From an uncultured Clostridia bacterium (GTDB lineage: Bacteria > Bacillota > Clostridia > Christensenellales > UBA1242), in contig CAMEUD010000007.1 of the NCBI GenBank assembly GCA_945937975.1, positions 1 through 22,700 of the forward strand: a DNA stretch of 22,700 bases. Direction: 5' to 3'. Both the position numbers and the translations under genes were made by a program. Within the stretch, counting starts at the first letter, position 1, and each line of letters starts with the position of its first letter. Positions 22,158-22,700 of this stretch are shown here, piece after piece. The notes under the pieces were generated by a model. That model did not search any database. It was not told the origin of the DNA and saw only the letters and a program-made list of their open reading frames with translations.

Positions 22158-22700
22158 ATGAAATCAATTTTAGTTATAGGAATGGGAAAATTTGGAAGGC
22201 ACTTGTCAAAGCTTTTGCTTGAACTTGGAAACGAGGTTATGATAATTGATAGCGATGAAGATAAAGTTAATCAATATTCATATTTATTCCAAGATGCAAA
22301 GGTTGGCGATTGCACAAACGAGCTTGTGTTAAAATCTTTGGGAGTTGAAAACTTTGATATGTGCATTGTGGCAATAAGTGACAATTTTGAAAGTTCACTT
22401 ATTATCACCGAACTATTAAAAGAACTTGGTGCAAAATATATTGTATCAAAAGCAAATCAAGATATTCAAGCCGAACTTTTGACAAAAATTGGAGCAAACG
22501 AAGTAATTTATCCAGAAAGAGATATTGCCGAAAGATTGGCAGTTAAATATAGCACAAAAAATGTTTTTGACTATATTGAGTTAACTGAAAAGTATGCGAT
22601 ATATGAACTTCCCGTAACAAAAAAATGGGTAGGAAGAACAATTGGCGAATTAAACATTCGCAAAAAATATGGCGTTAATATTATTGGTGTAAAAATTGAT
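22158..22700 (+). CDS. ktrA: KtrA/TrkA-type RCK regulatory subunit (partial, runs off the window)
   Basis: AAAAGGAGA seven to eight bases before ATG 22158 starts a frame open to the window end (181 codons). The N-terminal RCK domain has the dinucleotide-binding loop VIGMGKFGRH (6-15), the strand end VMIIDSDEDKV (about 28-38), and later GDCTN and VAISDNFESSL. A second domain (TrkA_C-like, from about residue 137) begins before the edge. This cytoplasmic ring binds nucleotides such as ATP/ADP or NAD(H) and gates the KtrB channel. It is in an operon with ktrB. Confidence 0.93.
   Translation, partial: MKSILVIGMGKFGRHLSKLLLELGNEVMIIDSDEDKVNQYSYLFQDAKVGDCTNELVLKSLGVENFDMCIVAISDNFESSLIITELLKELGAKYIVSKANQDIQAELLTKIGANEVIYPERDIAERLAVKYSTKNVFDYIELTEKYAIYELPVTKKWVGRTIGELNIRKKYGVNIIGVKID

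Overview
The window is AT-rich, low-GC DNA with tightly packed genes, Bacillus-type sigma-A promoters and AGGAG-type ribosome binding sites. WhiA, the DnaE form of DNA polymerase III, KtrB/TrkH with a RCK partner, and proteins with a Spo0A-type DNA-binding domain point to a Gram-positive Bacillota, probably an uncultured or host-associated member of Clostridia. TAA, TAG and TGA are all used as stops, so the code is the standard one. I see no tRNA, rRNA, insertion sequence or CRISPR array.

Layout. (1) Positions 1-120 hold the last codons of a + strand gene and its strong terminator. A minus-strand ORF, the decayed remnant of an HSL-type alpha/beta hydrolase, runs into that terminator. (2) Positions 499-3400 are a minus-strand operon: unknown protein, queH, signal peptidase I (lepB), recF. 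(3) Positions 3418-6394 are a minus-strand operon: ftsH followed by a small membrane-anchored protein that overlaps it, closed by a clear terminator. (4) Positions 6478-13609 are one minus-strand operon, murB - PHP phosphoesterase - whiA - dnaE - pfkA-like. This is a reduced form of the conserved Firmicutes whiA neighbourhood, without rapZ and yvcK. (5) Positions 13663-16323 are the most unusual part: a membrane-anchored FN3-like protein is followed, three bases later, by a Spo0A-like protein. A second Spo0A-like gene is transcribed divergently and is split by an in-frame TAA. (6) Positions 16391-17637 hold repeated hairpins, a ygjV-like membrane protein and a 440-base gap. That gap contains a promoter with a perfect -35 box and a folded region that may be a small RNA. 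(7) Positions 17638-19538 hold mnmG on its own with a bidirectional terminator. (8) Positions 19537-20667 encode a HEXXH protein, divergent from a ktrB-ktrA type potassium uptake operon that leaves the window at 22700.

Most genes are housekeeping: tRNA modification (QueH, MnmG), wall synthesis (MurB), replication and repair (DnaE, RecF), protein export and quality control (LepB, FtsH), and potassium uptake. The best candidates for new biology are the two divergent Spo0A-like proteins around the FN3 protein, the possible small RNA at 17225-17440, and the PfkA homologue with altered ATP- and sugar-site residues. Several gene starts were set by promoters or Shine-Dalgarno sequences lying inside longer ORFs: recF, the ftsH-linked membrane protein, ftsH, the FN3 protein, the HEXXH protein and trkH. 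All functional names rest on motif recognition by eye; no database search was run.
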